Shown here: positions 1-7,829 of the stretch, piece by piece
Layout: every line of letters starts with the position of its first letter
Position numbering within the stretch: position 1 is the stretch's first letter
Source: UBA1189 sp045660385
GTDB taxonomy: Bacteria > Bacteroidota > Bacteroidia > Bacteroidales > Bacteroidaceae
Length of the DNA stretch: 34,177 bases
Reading direction: 5' to 3'
NCBI GenBank assembly: GCA_045660385.1
Contig: JAZRDT010000134.1
Location: forward strand, 1 to 34,177
The notes under the pieces: model-generated
What the model saw: only the letters and a program-made list of their open reading frames with translations
What the model was told of the DNA's origin: nothing
The model's database searches: none
Translations under genes and position numbers: made by a program

Positions 1-339
1 GGGAGGGGCAGGGGGGAGGCTCTCATCTTGAAGATGCCCAACCTCGAGGCCATCAACGTGGTTGTGGCCAAGAGCGACGCTACCTCATCGCTCATGGTAG
101 GCACCACCGAATATGCAGCGCCTCTGGGCAGCCTCATCGACGTAGAGTCTGAGGTGGCCAAGTTGCAGGCTGAGCTCACCTACCACGAAGGCTTCCTGGG
201 TTCCGTGATGAAGAAGCTCTCGAACGAGCGCTTCGTAAACAATGCCCCCGAAGCTGTAGTTGCCGCTGAGCGCAAGAAGCAGGCCGATGCCGAGAGCAAG
301 ATAGCCGCTATCAAGGAAACAATTGCGAAATTGAAATAA
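1..339 (+). CDS. valS: Valine--tRNA ligase, C-terminal end (partial)
   Basis: This is the tail of cytoplasmic valyl-tRNA synthetase, which charges tRNA-Val; the gene enters from the left edge. The visible 112 residues hold the end of the anticodon-binding region and the C-terminal coiled-coil arm that grips the tRNA. The segment KKLSNERFVNNAP followed by a charged helix with ERKKQADAESKI is characteristic of ValS. The frame is open from base 1, so any start codon seen here is internal. The first 19 bases are a run of G with a few A and C, giving the low-complexity residues GRGRGEA; this resembles the G-rich repeat found after the gene and may mark a repeat or sequence edge. Family assignment is firm; the extreme left edge is not. 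Confidence 0.92.
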   Translation, partial: GRGRGEALILKMPNLEAINVVVAKSDATSSLMVGTTEYAAPLGSLIDVESEVAKLQAELTYHEGFLGSVMKKLSNERFVNNAPEAVVAAERKKQADAESKIAAIKETIAKLK

Positions 340-341
340 GC

Positions 342-480
342 GGCCTCCCCCTATCCCCCTCCCGAAGAGGGGGAACGCCAATGAACAATAAACGATTAAT
401 ATTACAAATGAATAAAGGAAACAATACAACTCGCGATGCCCGCAGTTCCTCCCCCCTCTGGGGGAGGTTAGGTGGGGGCC
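342..480. repeat. REP/BIME-like inverted pair of G/C-rich hairpins
   Basis: Two arms, 342-376 and 445-480, are imperfect reverse complements of each other (about 80% by eye). Each arm can fold alone: the left through CCCCTC and GAGGGG around a 5-base loop, the right through CCTCCCC and GGGGAGG. About 68 bp of AT-richer DNA lies between them. The architecture is that of REP doublets (BIMEs) or a small MITE. It sits just after valS and extends into the next reading frame. I recall similar CCCCCTAACCTCCCCC-type repeats in Bacteroidales genomes, but could not search for copies. Confidence 0.7.
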
Positions 481-1328
481 TCCTGCTTTTGGCATTGATT
501 GCCGCACTGGCATTCCTCGGCTTCCGTCTCAGCCAGGCCAACAAAGCCAATGAGGAGATGGTGCAGCTCTTCGAGCTGGAAAAGGAGGAGATGGAAAACG
601 AGTATAGCACCTTCGCCACACAGTATGACGAGATGCAGATACTCATCTCGAACGACTCGCTCGTGGCACAGCTCGAACGTGAGAAGCTACGCACCCAACA
701 GCTGCTCGAAGAGCTACGCGCCACCAAGGCCAGCAACACAGCCGAGATTGCACGTTTGAAGAAAGAGCTGAAGACCGTACGTGCCGTGATGCGCAGCTAC
801 GTCATGCAGATCGACTCGCTCAACCAAGCCAACGAAAAGTTGACCAAGGAGAACAAGCGCGTACGCAACCAGTACAAAGAAGCCACCAAGAAGGTGGAGG
901 TGCTGCAAGAAGAGGCCAAGAACCTCAGCGACAAGGTGACACTCGCCTCGCAGCTCGATGCCACAAACATACGCATCGAGCCCCGCAACAAACGCGGCAA
1001 GGCGACCAACAGCACGAAGGCAATCATCAAGTTTGTCATCGACTTCACCATCGTGAAGAACATCACAGCACCCACAGGCGAACGCACCCTCTATGTACGC
1101 ATCGCCAAACCTGACGGCAGCGTGCTCACCAAGAGCGCAAGCCACACCTTCGCCTACGAGAACACCAAGCTCGAATACAGCATCAAGAAGCTCATCGAAT
1201 ACACCGGCGAGGAGCAGAGCGTAACCGTATACTGGGACGTGGAGGAATTCCTCAACCCAGGCGAATACACCGTATACCTCTTCTCCGACGGAGTGATGAT
1301 AGGCGAAAAGAGCTTCACACTGGAATAA
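408..1328 (+). CDS. Membrane-anchored coiled-coil protein, unknown function
   Basis: A 306-residue protein of unknown function. From the ATG at 408 it has a short polar N-terminus, one transmembrane helix at about residues 23-41 (LLLLALIAALAFLGF), a long coiled coil at about 42-190 rich in Glu, Lys, Gln and Leu heptads, and a C-terminal beta-rich domain at about 195-306 containing FVIDFTIVKN and a final strand GEKSFTLE. A signal-anchor topology with the coiled coil outside is the simplest reading. Residues 13-24 (SSSPLWGRLGGG) are encoded by the right arm of the REP-like repeat, so the N-terminus appears repeat-derived. An in-frame ATG at 381 also exists; 408 is preferred because AT-rich DNA precedes it, as is usual for Bacteroidetes starts. 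A strong hairpin follows the stop. Confidence 0.75.
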   Translation: MNKGNNTTRDARSSSPLWGRLGGGLLLLALIAALAFLGFRLSQANKANEEMVQLFELEKEEMENEYSTFATQYDEMQILISNDSLVAQLEREKLRTQQLLEELRATKASNTAEIARLKKELKTVRAVMRSYVMQIDSLNQANEKLTKENKRVRNQYKEATKKVEVLQEEAKNLSDKVTLASQLDATNIRIEPRNKRGKATNSTKAIIKFVIDFTIVKNITAPTGERTLYVRIAKPDGSVLTKSASHTFAYENTKLEYSIKKLIEYTGEEQSVTVYWDVEEFLNPGEYTVYLFSDGVMIGEKSFTLE

Positions 1329-1354
1329 GCCCCAAAAGGAATACAGACACAAAG

Positions 1355-1395
1355 CTGAGAGAGATGAACGCCCCACGGGATTTCATCTCTCTCAG
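1355..1395 (+). terminator. Intrinsic terminator after coiled-coil gene
   Basis: A perfect 14-bp stem (1355-1368 with 1382-1395) closes a 13-base loop and is followed by TTTATAA. It lies 26 bp after the stop at 1328 and separates this gene from the fucosidase transcription unit. Confidence 0.75.
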
Positions 1396-1442
1396 TTTAT
1401 AATATACCCATCATCCGAAACGCACCCGATCCACACGGGCCA

Positions 1443-1474
1443 TTTGCTTATTTAAAGATTTATGCGTATCTTCG
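1443..1474 (+). promoter_or_regulatory. Bacteroidetes promoter of the GH29 gene
   Basis: TTTG at 1443-1446 and TATCTTCG at 1467-1474 are 20 bp apart, matching the TTTG / TAnnTTTG pattern apart from one T-to-C change. Transcription would start near 1480, so an ATG at 1462 lies inside the promoter and cannot be the translation start. Confidence 0.65.
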
Positions 1475-1503
1475 CATCCATAATCATGAATAATACCAAA
1501 AGA

Positions 1504-3036
1504 ATGAACCGCTATGCATCTCTAGCGCTGGCTGCCGCACCCAGCACCACAGCCGCCACAGCACAGACAACACTGAATCTGCAAGAGCAGACATTACCCA
1601 ACCCCGACAATGTGCCTGCACCTGTGCACCCCATACCTCACCCACGCCAACTGAAGTGGCAAGAGACAGAGTATTATGCCTTCTTCCACTACGGCATGAA
1701 CACCTACACCGGACTGGAATGGGGCATGGGCGATGAGGACCGAACCACCTTCGCACCCACAGCACCCCCCAACCCCCGACAGTGGCTCGAAGTGGCCAAA
1801 GCCGCAGGCATGCGTGGCGGCATCGCCGTAGTGAAGCATCACGACGGATTCTGCCTATGGCCCACAGAGACCACAGACCACAACATCACCAACTCGGGAA
1901 ACGAATATGGACGCGAGACAAACATTCCACGCGACTTTGCCAAAGCAGCAAAAAAGCTGAAGCTGAAGTATGGATTCTACATCTCACCATGGGACCGCAA
2001 CAGCGCCCTCTATGGCACCGACCGCTATGTGAAAGAGGTGTTCCTGCGCCAATGTGCCGAGCTGGCAGAATATGGCACAGACCAGTTCGAAATGTGGTTT
2101 GACGGAGCCAACGGCGGAAACGGATACTATGGCGGAGAAAAAGACAAGAACGGCAGATACCTCGTACGAAACATCGACCGCGAGACCTACTACGACATAC
2201 CCAACCTGCGCGACACAGTGCACAAGGTGTGCCCCGACTGCGTGATGTGGGGAGTGGGCGGTGAAGCACGCTGGATAGGCAACGAAGCCGGATGGGCAGG
2301 ACAAACCAACTGGAGCACCGAGAACCGCGACTATGCCCCCGAGAGAAACGGCATGTATGGCACCGAAGACGGTTGGTTCTGGCTACCCGGAGAAAGCGAT
2401 GCCAAAGCCACCAACCGAGGATGGTTCTGGCACGATGGCGAAGCACCCCACTCGCCCGAACGCCTGTTCCAGATGTATCTCGAGACCGTAGGACGCAACT
2501 CGACACTCATCCTCAACATACCACCCAACCAGGCTGGTGTGCTGCCCGAGGCCTCAGTGACAGCACTCACCGAAACAGGCAAACTCATCAGACAACGCCT
2601 CAGCAACGACCTGGCACCCAAAGCCACCATCAGCACAAACAAGGTGCGCACAGCCGGCAAGAGACGCAACTACAAGGCAGCCAACATGACCGACAACAAA
2701 AAGGATACCTACTGGAGCACCAACGACGATGTGGTGTCAGACACCATCACGCTGACATGGAAGAAAGCACAGACCGTACGCTATGTGGAAATGATGGAAC
2801 ACATCGCCCTAGGACAGCGTGTGCGCAAATTCCACATAGAGACATCGGACGACGGCACCACATGGACCCGCAGAGCCGACAATGTAGAGACAACGACCGT
2901 AGGATACAAACGCATCATCCCACTCAACGGAAGCACCTCGGCAAGCTACGATGAGGGATACAGCGTGAAAGCTTTGCGCATCGTCATCGAAGACAGCAAG
3001 GCATGTCCGCTCATCAGCAAAGTAGCCGTATATTAA
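1504..3036 (+). CDS. Secreted GH29 alpha-L-fucosidase with C-terminal F5/8-type domain
   Basis: A retaining exo-alpha-L-fucosidase that removes fucose from host or plant glycans, expected in the periplasm or at the cell surface. From the ATG at 1504 (510 residues) a short, weakly hydrophobic signal peptide (SLALAAAPSTTAATA) precedes the GH29 barrel. Diagnostic stretches are FFHYGMNTYTGLEWG near 60, KHHDGFCLWP near 111, FYISPWDRN near 158 and EMWFDGANGGN near 196; the Asp of WFDG (about 200) is the expected nucleophile. From about 375 the chain looks like a coagulation factor 5/8 C (CBM32-like) carbohydrate-binding domain. In-frame ATGs at 1462 and 1486 exist; the promoter at 1443-1474 excludes 1462 and leaves almost no leader for 1486. 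The next gene begins 28 bp downstream and is probably cotranscribed. No SusC/D pair or dedicated regulator is nearby. Confidence 0.9.
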   Translation: MNRYASLALAAAPSTTAATAQTTLNLQEQTLPNPDNVPAPVHPIPHPRQLKWQETEYYAFFHYGMNTYTGLEWGMGDEDRTTFAPTAPPNPRQWLEVAKAAGMRGGIAVVKHHDGFCLWPTETTDHNITNSGNEYGRETNIPRDFAKAAKKLKLKYGFYISPWDRNSALYGTDRYVKEVFLRQCAELAEYGTDQFEMWFDGANGGNGYYGGEKDKNGRYLVRNIDRETYYDIPNLRDTVHKVCPDCVMWGVGGEARWIGNEAGWAGQTNWSTENRDYAPERNGMYGTEDGWFWLPGESDAKATNRGWFWHDGEAPHSPERLFQMYLETVGRNSTLILNIPPNQAGVLPEASVTALTETGKLIRQRLSNDLAPKATISTNKVRTAGKRRNYKAANMTDNKKDTYWSTNDDVVSDTITLTWKKAQTVRYVEMMEHIALGQRVRKFHIETSDDGTTWTRRADNVETTTVGYKRIIPLNGSTSASYDEGYSVKALRIVIEDSKACPLISKVAVY

Positions 3037-3064
3037 TCACCAGAGCAACGAAGAATTCATCCCT

Positions 3065-4573
3065 ATGAGAAACTCCATACTCTTGACTGTGTTTGCGATG
3101 AGCATCGCTGCCAGTGCACAGAACATACAATTTGAGAACAAAGACTACAAAAACCTCGGAGTATATGACACCTGGGAAGCATCACCCTTCCGCACAGGAC
3201 AACTCCAAGGAAACTATGCCATCGTAGACAACCATCTCACCGCAGTAGAAGACATGCTGGGCAAAGCCCCCAACCCGTCAAAGAAAATCCTCGCCGTGCA
3301 GCGCTCACGCTTCGGAAGCAACACCTTCGGTGTGCGCATAGACCTGAACAGCACCTTCGAGCTCACCCCACAGACCCAATACCTGCACGTCATGGTAAAC
3401 CGTCCCTACAGCGGACGCATCATGGTAGTAGGCCTAGGCAAGCGCACAGACCGCCCCGCACAGTCACCCGAGACAGAACAGTTCTGGGCCATGTCAACCA
3501 CAGATGTCATCCCCAACAAATGGGTAGATGTAGTACTCCCCATCAAAGGCAATGGCGGCATTGACATCCACAGCCTAGTAGTAGTACCCGACTGCGAGTC
3601 GCCTCACGACTACACAGCAGATGCCATATGCTACATCGACAACATTGAACTCAATGCAGACCCCACACCCAAGTACACCTACAGCTACTATGCGATAAAC
3701 TTCGCTCAAGAACAGATGTACACACGTGGAGACCGCCGCATCAACGGCATAGCACTCACCAGCCCCACCGATGGAGCACAGAGCATCAGCACACCCCAGA
3801 AGCCCAACACCGTATACGTAAACATGAACGGCGCAAGCCTCTACGCACGTGCAGGAGAACAGATTACCGTAGGCTTCGACTATCAAGGAGGCTGGATGAA
3901 CGGATACGTATATCTGGACAAGAACAACGACGGTAAGTTTACTGCCACCATCAACACAGACTACACCCTGCCCAGCGAGAGCGAACTAATGGCCTTCTCC
4001 TGCTACGGCAATGGAGAACAGGGATACAACAGCGCAGGCACACTCCTCACTGGAGCTGAGCGCAACACACTCACCATGCCCACATGCACCCTGCCTGCCG
4101 ACCTCGAGCCTGGCATCTATCGCATGCGCTACAAGGTAGACTGGAACAGCATAGACCCTGCAGGAAGCCTCAACGTAGGCAACTCCATCATCGGCAATGG
4201 AGGCGGCATCATAGACATACGCCTCAACATCCATGACGACAAATGCCTGGTGAACGATGCCAACCGCAACGGAGAAGTTTTAGCCGCTGACGGCAGTAAG
4301 CTGAGTGGATATACAGCCCCCTTCGGGAAACCCTTCACCATCATCATGAACCCCGAAAAGGGATTCGAATATTCGGGCATCATCGTGAAACATGGCTACA
4401 ACCTCTCGGGTGACAGCATCGACACACACGGCAATATCCAGTGGATACGTACCCACTACGAGCGCCAGCTGTTTGGACAAGACCACACATTCACCATTCC
4501 TGCCGAATGCATGGATGGCAATGTGGAGATAGAAGGACTGTTCATCGAACAAGGCACCTACGTAAAACCATAA
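3065..4573 (+). CDS. Secreted protein with GEVED-like domain, unknown function
   Basis: A 502-residue exported protein with a clear signal peptide (MRNSILLTVFAMSIAASAQ). The N-terminal 200 residues are beta-rich (MVNRPYSGRIMVVGLGKRTDR) and look like a carbohydrate-binding-type sandwich. A middle region contains GYVYLDKNNDGKFT and later LEPGIYRMRYKVDWN, the layout of the GEVED-type domain often appended to secreted Bacteroidetes proteins. The last 100 residues form a further domain with no motif I recognise. There are no catalytic signatures. It follows the fucosidase by 28 bp on the same strand, which suggests a shared transcript and a role in binding or processing the same glycan; that role is inference from position. 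A strong hairpin follows the gene. Confidence 0.75.
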   Translation: MRNSILLTVFAMSIAASAQNIQFENKDYKNLGVYDTWEASPFRTGQLQGNYAIVDNHLTAVEDMLGKAPNPSKKILAVQRSRFGSNTFGVRIDLNSTFELTPQTQYLHVMVNRPYSGRIMVVGLGKRTDRPAQSPETEQFWAMSTTDVIPNKWVDVVLPIKGNGGIDIHSLVVVPDCESPHDYTADAICYIDNIELNADPTPKYTYSYYAINFAQEQMYTRGDRRINGIALTSPTDGAQSISTPQKPNTVYVNMNGASLYARAGEQITVGFDYQGGWMNGYVYLDKNNDGKFTATINTDYTLPSESELMAFSCYGNGEQGYNSAGTLLTGAERNTLTMPTCTLPADLEPGIYRMRYKVDWNSIDPAGSLNVGNSIIGNGGGIIDIRLNIHDDKCLVNDANRNGEVLAADGSKLSGYTAPFGKPFTIIMNPEKGFEYSGIIVKHGYNLSGDSIDTHGNIQWIRTHYERQLFGQDHTFTIPAECMDGNVEIEGLFIEQGTYVKP

Positions 4574-4595
4574 ATCCCTGAAGACAAAAAGAATG

Positions 4596-4628
4596 AGAGA
4601 GAGAGTTCGGTCCTCGAACTCTCTCTCT
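4596..4628. terminator. Bidirectional hairpin between converging genes
   Basis: A 14-bp perfect GA/CT-rich stem (4596-4609 with 4615-4628) closes a 5-base loop. It lies between the ends of the secreted-protein gene (+) and mrp (-). Read on the minus strand it is followed within a few bases by a run of T (CATTCTTTTTG), so it probably ends mrp transcripts as well. Confidence 0.7.
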
Positions 4629-4655
4629 TCGTATATTCAACAATAAAGTAAAGTA

Positions 4656-5753
4656 TTACTTCGTCTTCACTATCCGTGTGGCCTCTTGCGTAGCATTGCG
4701 CACCTCCACCTGAGCCACAACAGCCTCAGCCAAATTGCGGAAGGCAAGTCCCGTCATCGTGGTATCGTCCAAAGCCACAGGGCAACCACTGTCACCCCCC
4801 TCGCAGATACTCTGCACCACGGGAATCTGTCCAAGCAACGGAACATTCATCTCCTCAGCCAATCGCTTGCAGCCCTCCTTTCCGAAGATGTAATATTTAT
4901 TCTCGGGCAGTTCGGCCGGAGTAAACCATGCCATGTTCTCGACCAATCCGAGAATGGGCACATTCACCTTGTCGTTGGTAAACATATCGATACCCTTGCG
5001 TGCATCGGCCAGAGCCACCTGTTGTGGAGTGCTCACGATGACAGCACCTGTGATTGCCACCGTCTGGAATGTGGTGAGATGAATATCGCTCGTTCCTGGA
5101 GGAAGATCTATAAGGAAATAGTCGAGCTCACCCCACGCCGCGTCGGCAATAAGCTGTTTCAGCGCATTGCTCGCCATACCGCCACGCCATATGGTAGCCT
5201 GAGCAGGGTCGACGAAAAAGCCAATAGAGAGCAGCTTCACTCCATAGCTCTCGACGGGAATGATAAGGTCTCGCCCATCGATGCGCTCTGCATAGGGACG
5301 CGCATCCTCCACCTGAAACATCTTGGGCATAGAGGGACCGAAGATATCGGCATCGAGCAATCCCACCCTGTAGCCCTGCTTGACCAATGCCACAGCGAGG
5401 TTGGCAGCGATAGTGCTCTTGCCTACTCCACCCTTACCGCTCGACACGGCAATGATGTTCTTCACCTGAGGGAGCAGTTTCTCCACTTCGGGACGTGCCT
5501 GCTGAATGGTCTTCACTCCGATGGTAACCTCCACATCGGCGCCTGCCTCGCGCTTGATGGCAGCCTCGGCACTCTTGAGGATCGACTTCATGAAAGGATC
5601 GGTAGGTTTCTCGAAGATGAGCGAGAACGACACCTTCTGTCCGTCTATACGGAGGTCATCCTCCACCATCTCGGCTTCCATCAAATTTTTACCCGTACCC
5701 GGGTAGCGCACTGTAGCCAGTGCATCGTGAATGAGTTTTGGATATAAGTTCAT
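4656..5753 (-). CDS. mrp: Mrp/ApbC-family iron-sulfur carrier P-loop ATPase
   Basis: A soluble MinD-like P-loop ATPase of the Mrp/ApbC/Nbp35 group, which assembles and hands on Fe-S clusters. The 365-residue chain has an N-terminal MIP18 (DUF59) domain at about 1-85, then the deviant Walker A motif SSGKGGVGKST near 104, LLDADIFGPSMP near 137, and LIDLPPGTSDIHLT near 215. The CxxC pair normally found after the ENM motif is absent: here the segment reads ENMAWFTPAELPENKYYIFG and the only nearby cysteines are KEGC and CEGGDSGC. The gene follows trmB on the same strand, 98 bp downstream, with a palindromic AT-rich element between. It ends 28 bp from a bidirectional hairpin. Confidence 0.92.
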   Translation of the reverse strand: MNLYPKLIHDALATVRYPGTGKNLMEAEMVEDDLRIDGQKVSFSLIFEKPTDPFMKSILKSAEAAIKREAGADVEVTIGVKTIQQARPEVEKLLPQVKNIIAVSSGKGGVGKSTIAANLAVALVKQGYRVGLLDADIFGPSMPKMFQVEDARPYAERIDGRDLIIPVESYGVKLLSIGFFVDPAQATIWRGGMASNALKQLIADAAWGELDYFLIDLPPGTSDIHLTTFQTVAITGAVIVSTPQQVALADARKGIDMFTNDKVNVPILGLVENMAWFTPAELPENKYYIFGKEGCKRLAEEMNVPLLGQIPVVQSICEGGDSGCPVALDDTTMTGLAFRNLAEAVVAQVEVRNATQEATRIVKTK

Positions 5754-5774
5754 GTTTTAAAATTATGAATATTG

Positions 5775-5847
5775 AATGCTGAATTATGAATTGTCCCATA
5801 GGATGGCCATTCATCCGGAGGCAATTCAGAATTCAAAATTCAGCATT
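5775..5847. repeat. AT-rich intergenic palindrome between trmB and mrp
   Basis: The left arm (5775-5793, AATGCTGAATTATGAATTG) and the reverse complement of the right arm (5822-5847) share AATGCTGAATT and TGAATT blocks, with one extra 7-base unit in the right arm. The centre contains a smaller GGATG/CATCC stem. The whole could form one long hairpin in the trmB-mrp transcript. It is non-coding; its mobility is unknown. Confidence 0.6.
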
Positions 5848-5851
5848 ATTA

Positions 5852-6610
5852 TCACTTACTTGTTTGTAATCCGCTACGCTTGCTACGATTATAGCTACGG
5901 TAGTCGTCAAGTTCGATTTCAATATCAGGTTCCTGCAATTCTGCACCGGGGATGAGGCGGAACTTGAGATACTTGATGCTCAAGCCACGATCGAGCCATT
6001 GCTGCTCATAGTAGGTTCGAATGGAGAGGATCTCGTCAGCCTGCCCACTATGATACAGATCCATCGTGTTCACCTCTGTGGGCAACTCGTTCACCTTCAC
6101 CAAGGCATCGGTATAGGTGTAGAGGAAGTTGCTGTCCGTCTTAAGATGTATGACACCATCCGTCTTGAGGAACGAAGCATAGCGACGCAGGAACGATGTT
6201 GAGGTCAATCGCTTGGTCACCTTCTTCATCTGCGGGTCGGGAAAGGTAATCCAAATCTCATCCACCTCGCCTTCAGCAAAGAATCGGTCGATGATCTCAA
6301 TATTCGTACGCAAGAAGGCCACGTTGGTCATGCCCTCGCGCAACGAGTCGGTAGCCCCCGTCCACATGCGGGCACCCTTGATATCCACACCAATAAAATT
6401 CTTTTCGGGATACATGCGTCCCAACCCTACGGTATACTCACCACGCCCACAGCCCAGTTCGAGCACTATGGGGTTATCATTCTTGAAAAACTGTTCGCGC
6501 CACTTTCCGCGCATCTCAAACGGCACTTGTTCCGCCACCGAGTGAGGATACTCAAACACGTGCGGATAGGCCGCCATATCGGCAAACTTGGCTAATTTTC
6601 CTTTTCCCAT
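5852..6610 (-). CDS. trmB: tRNA (guanine-N7-)-methyltransferase
   Basis: TrmB methylates G46 of tRNA at N7 using S-adenosylmethionine. The 252-residue chain shows the SAM-binding motif VLELGCGRGEYTVGLG near 49, the acidic loop motif FIGVDIKGARMW near 72, and the family signature WITFPDPQMKK near 122, where the aspartate is needed for binding and catalysis. Length and motif order fit the standard family. The start at 6610 is supported by the sequence MGKGKLAKF, common to Bacteroidetes members. mrp follows on the same strand. A divergent promoter region of about 75 bp separates it from the DUF5715 gene. Confidence 0.95.
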   Translation of the reverse strand: MGKGKLAKFADMAAYPHVFEYPHSVAEQVPFEMRGKWREQFFKNDNPIVLELGCGRGEYTVGLGRMYPEKNFIGVDIKGARMWTGATDSLREGMTNVAFLRTNIEIIDRFFAEGEVDEIWITFPDPQMKKVTKRLTSTSFLRRYASFLKTDGVIHLKTDSNFLYTYTDALVKVNELPTEVNTMDLYHSGQADEILSIRTYYEQQWLDRGLSIKYLKFRLIPGAELQEPDIEIELDDYRSYNRSKRSGLQTSK

Positions 6611-6638
6611 CAGTATTCATTTTTGCTATTTATAGCTG

Positions 6639-6677
6639 CAAAATTACAAATAAATTGACAATTTAATATTACCTTTG
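6639..6677. promoter_or_regulatory. Divergent promoters of trmB (-) and DUF5715 gene (+)
   Basis: The minus strand carries TAATTTTG (6646-6639) for trmB, and the plus strand carries TACCTTTG (6670-6677), an exact -7 match, for the rightward gene. The -33 elements are weak. Transcription on the plus strand would begin near 6683, only a few bases before the ATG at 6687. Confidence 0.5.
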
Positions 6678-6686
6678 CACATAATT

Positions 6687-7829
6687 ATGAATAACACCCG
6701 CAAAGAATCCCTGTTACTCCTTGCCCGATTCGTACCGCTATTGGGCCTACTATACTTGTTTATCGACCTCATCGGTTGCCTTTTCGTAGGAGCCGACTAC
6801 CACGTACGCACCTGGTTTCACATCAAGGTCCTCTTTTTTCTCACCGCCTTCAGTGCCGGTTACCTCGTGTGCACCCATATCCTACGATGCACGCTGCGCC
6901 AATTAGGCTACATCGGCTACCCCATCTACCTGCTTGCCCTGGGCCTCTGTGGTGGGCTCACCACTCCTCACGACCTCGTAGGCTACAAGATAGCCCTCAT
7001 TCTCGTGCCCTTTGCCGCCCAAGGCCTTCGCCTCTATGGGAAACGCCTATTGCGCCACTACCTACGTTTTGTGAGTCGTCTCACCGGTGGACGCCTCATC
7101 TGCAAGAAGGGACTGCTCGTGATGTCCGCTACCATGCTCATCGTCTTGCTTCCCATCATCGGTATCTATAGCCTGCGTGGCAGTCTGCATTTCCACTTGC
7201 GCGAACTCATTACCGAGACCCTCCCCGTGCCCTTCAAGGAGCCCGAGAAACCCATCTACAACCCCGACCTTTCCGATCGTCGCGACCCCTACCGCAACTA
7301 TCCCCGCCTCTTCAACGACCTCAACGACACCCAGCTCGTAGCTGCTCGCGCCAATGGTACCCCCCACCCGCTCACATTGGAAGAAATTGAGGTAGGCATG
7401 TACGGATTGCAACACATCGCCACCAACAAGCTATATAAGGTAGATCCCCTCACCCACTCGGCCCCCTACCTTGTACCGAAAGCCAAGAAGTTGCTTGACG
7501 ATATGGGCGAAGCCTTCCAGGACTCACTATACAACCGCGGCTACGACCGCCGTCACCGCTTCATCATCACCAGCGTCTACCGCACGCAAGACCACATCAA
7601 ACGTTTGCGTCGTAGCGGCAATGTGAATGCATCGCAAAACTCGTGCCACCAGTACGGCACCACCATCGACATCACTTACGTTCGTTTCGACAAGCCCGAA
7701 GAGCACCTCGCCAACGACATGAAGCTCCAGCAGCTGCTCTTCCAAACCGTCTACGACATGCACCAGGCAGGCCGTTGCTACGTGAAGTACGAGCGCAAGC
7801 AGAGCTGTCTGCACATCACCGTCCGGTAA
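6687..7829 (+). CDS. DUF5715 membrane protein with M15/VanY-like C-terminal domain
   Basis: A 380-residue inner-membrane protein. The first 170 residues contain several hydrophobic helices (for example LLLLARFVPLLGLLYLF and LLVMSATMLIVLLPIIGIY). The rest is a soluble domain whose end resembles zinc D-Ala-D-Ala peptidases: RFIITSVYRT near 290, SQNSCHQYGTTIDITY near 315 (SxxxxHxxGxxxD pattern) and a terminal LHITV that could supply a second His ligand. A role in trimming peptidoglycan peptides is plausible but inferred; Bacteroidetes members are grouped as DUF5715. The ATG at 6687 is chosen over a TTG at 6675, which falls inside the -7 element. The frame stays open for 30 codons past the TAA at 7827-7829. 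Confidence 0.8.
   Translation: MNNTRKESLLLLARFVPLLGLLYLFIDLIGCLFVGADYHVRTWFHIKVLFFLTAFSAGYLVCTHILRCTLRQLGYIGYPIYLLALGLCGGLTTPHDLVGYKIALILVPFAAQGLRLYGKRLLRHYLRFVSRLTGGRLICKKGLLVMSATMLIVLLPIIGIYSLRGSLHFHLRELITETLPVPFKEPEKPIYNPDLSDRRDPYRNYPRLFNDLNDTQLVAARANGTPHPLTLEEIEVGMYGLQHIATNKLYKVDPLTHSAPYLVPKAKKLLDDMGEAFQDSLYNRGYDRRHRFIITSVYRTQDHIKRLRRSGNVNASQNSCHQYGTTIDITYVRFDKPEEHLANDMKLQQLLFQTVYDMHQAGRCYVKYERKQSCLHITVR

Noticed and set aside
2292..2954. Long 220-codon frame on the plus strand inside the fucosidase gene
   Set aside because: It is out of frame with an unambiguous GH29 enzyme and its translation is Gln/His/Arg-rich without domain character; it arises from the codon bias of the real gene.
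4686..5747. 353-codon plus-strand frame opposite mrp
   Set aside because: The minus strand encodes a complete P-loop ATPase; the antisense frame is His/Leu-rich shadow sequence.
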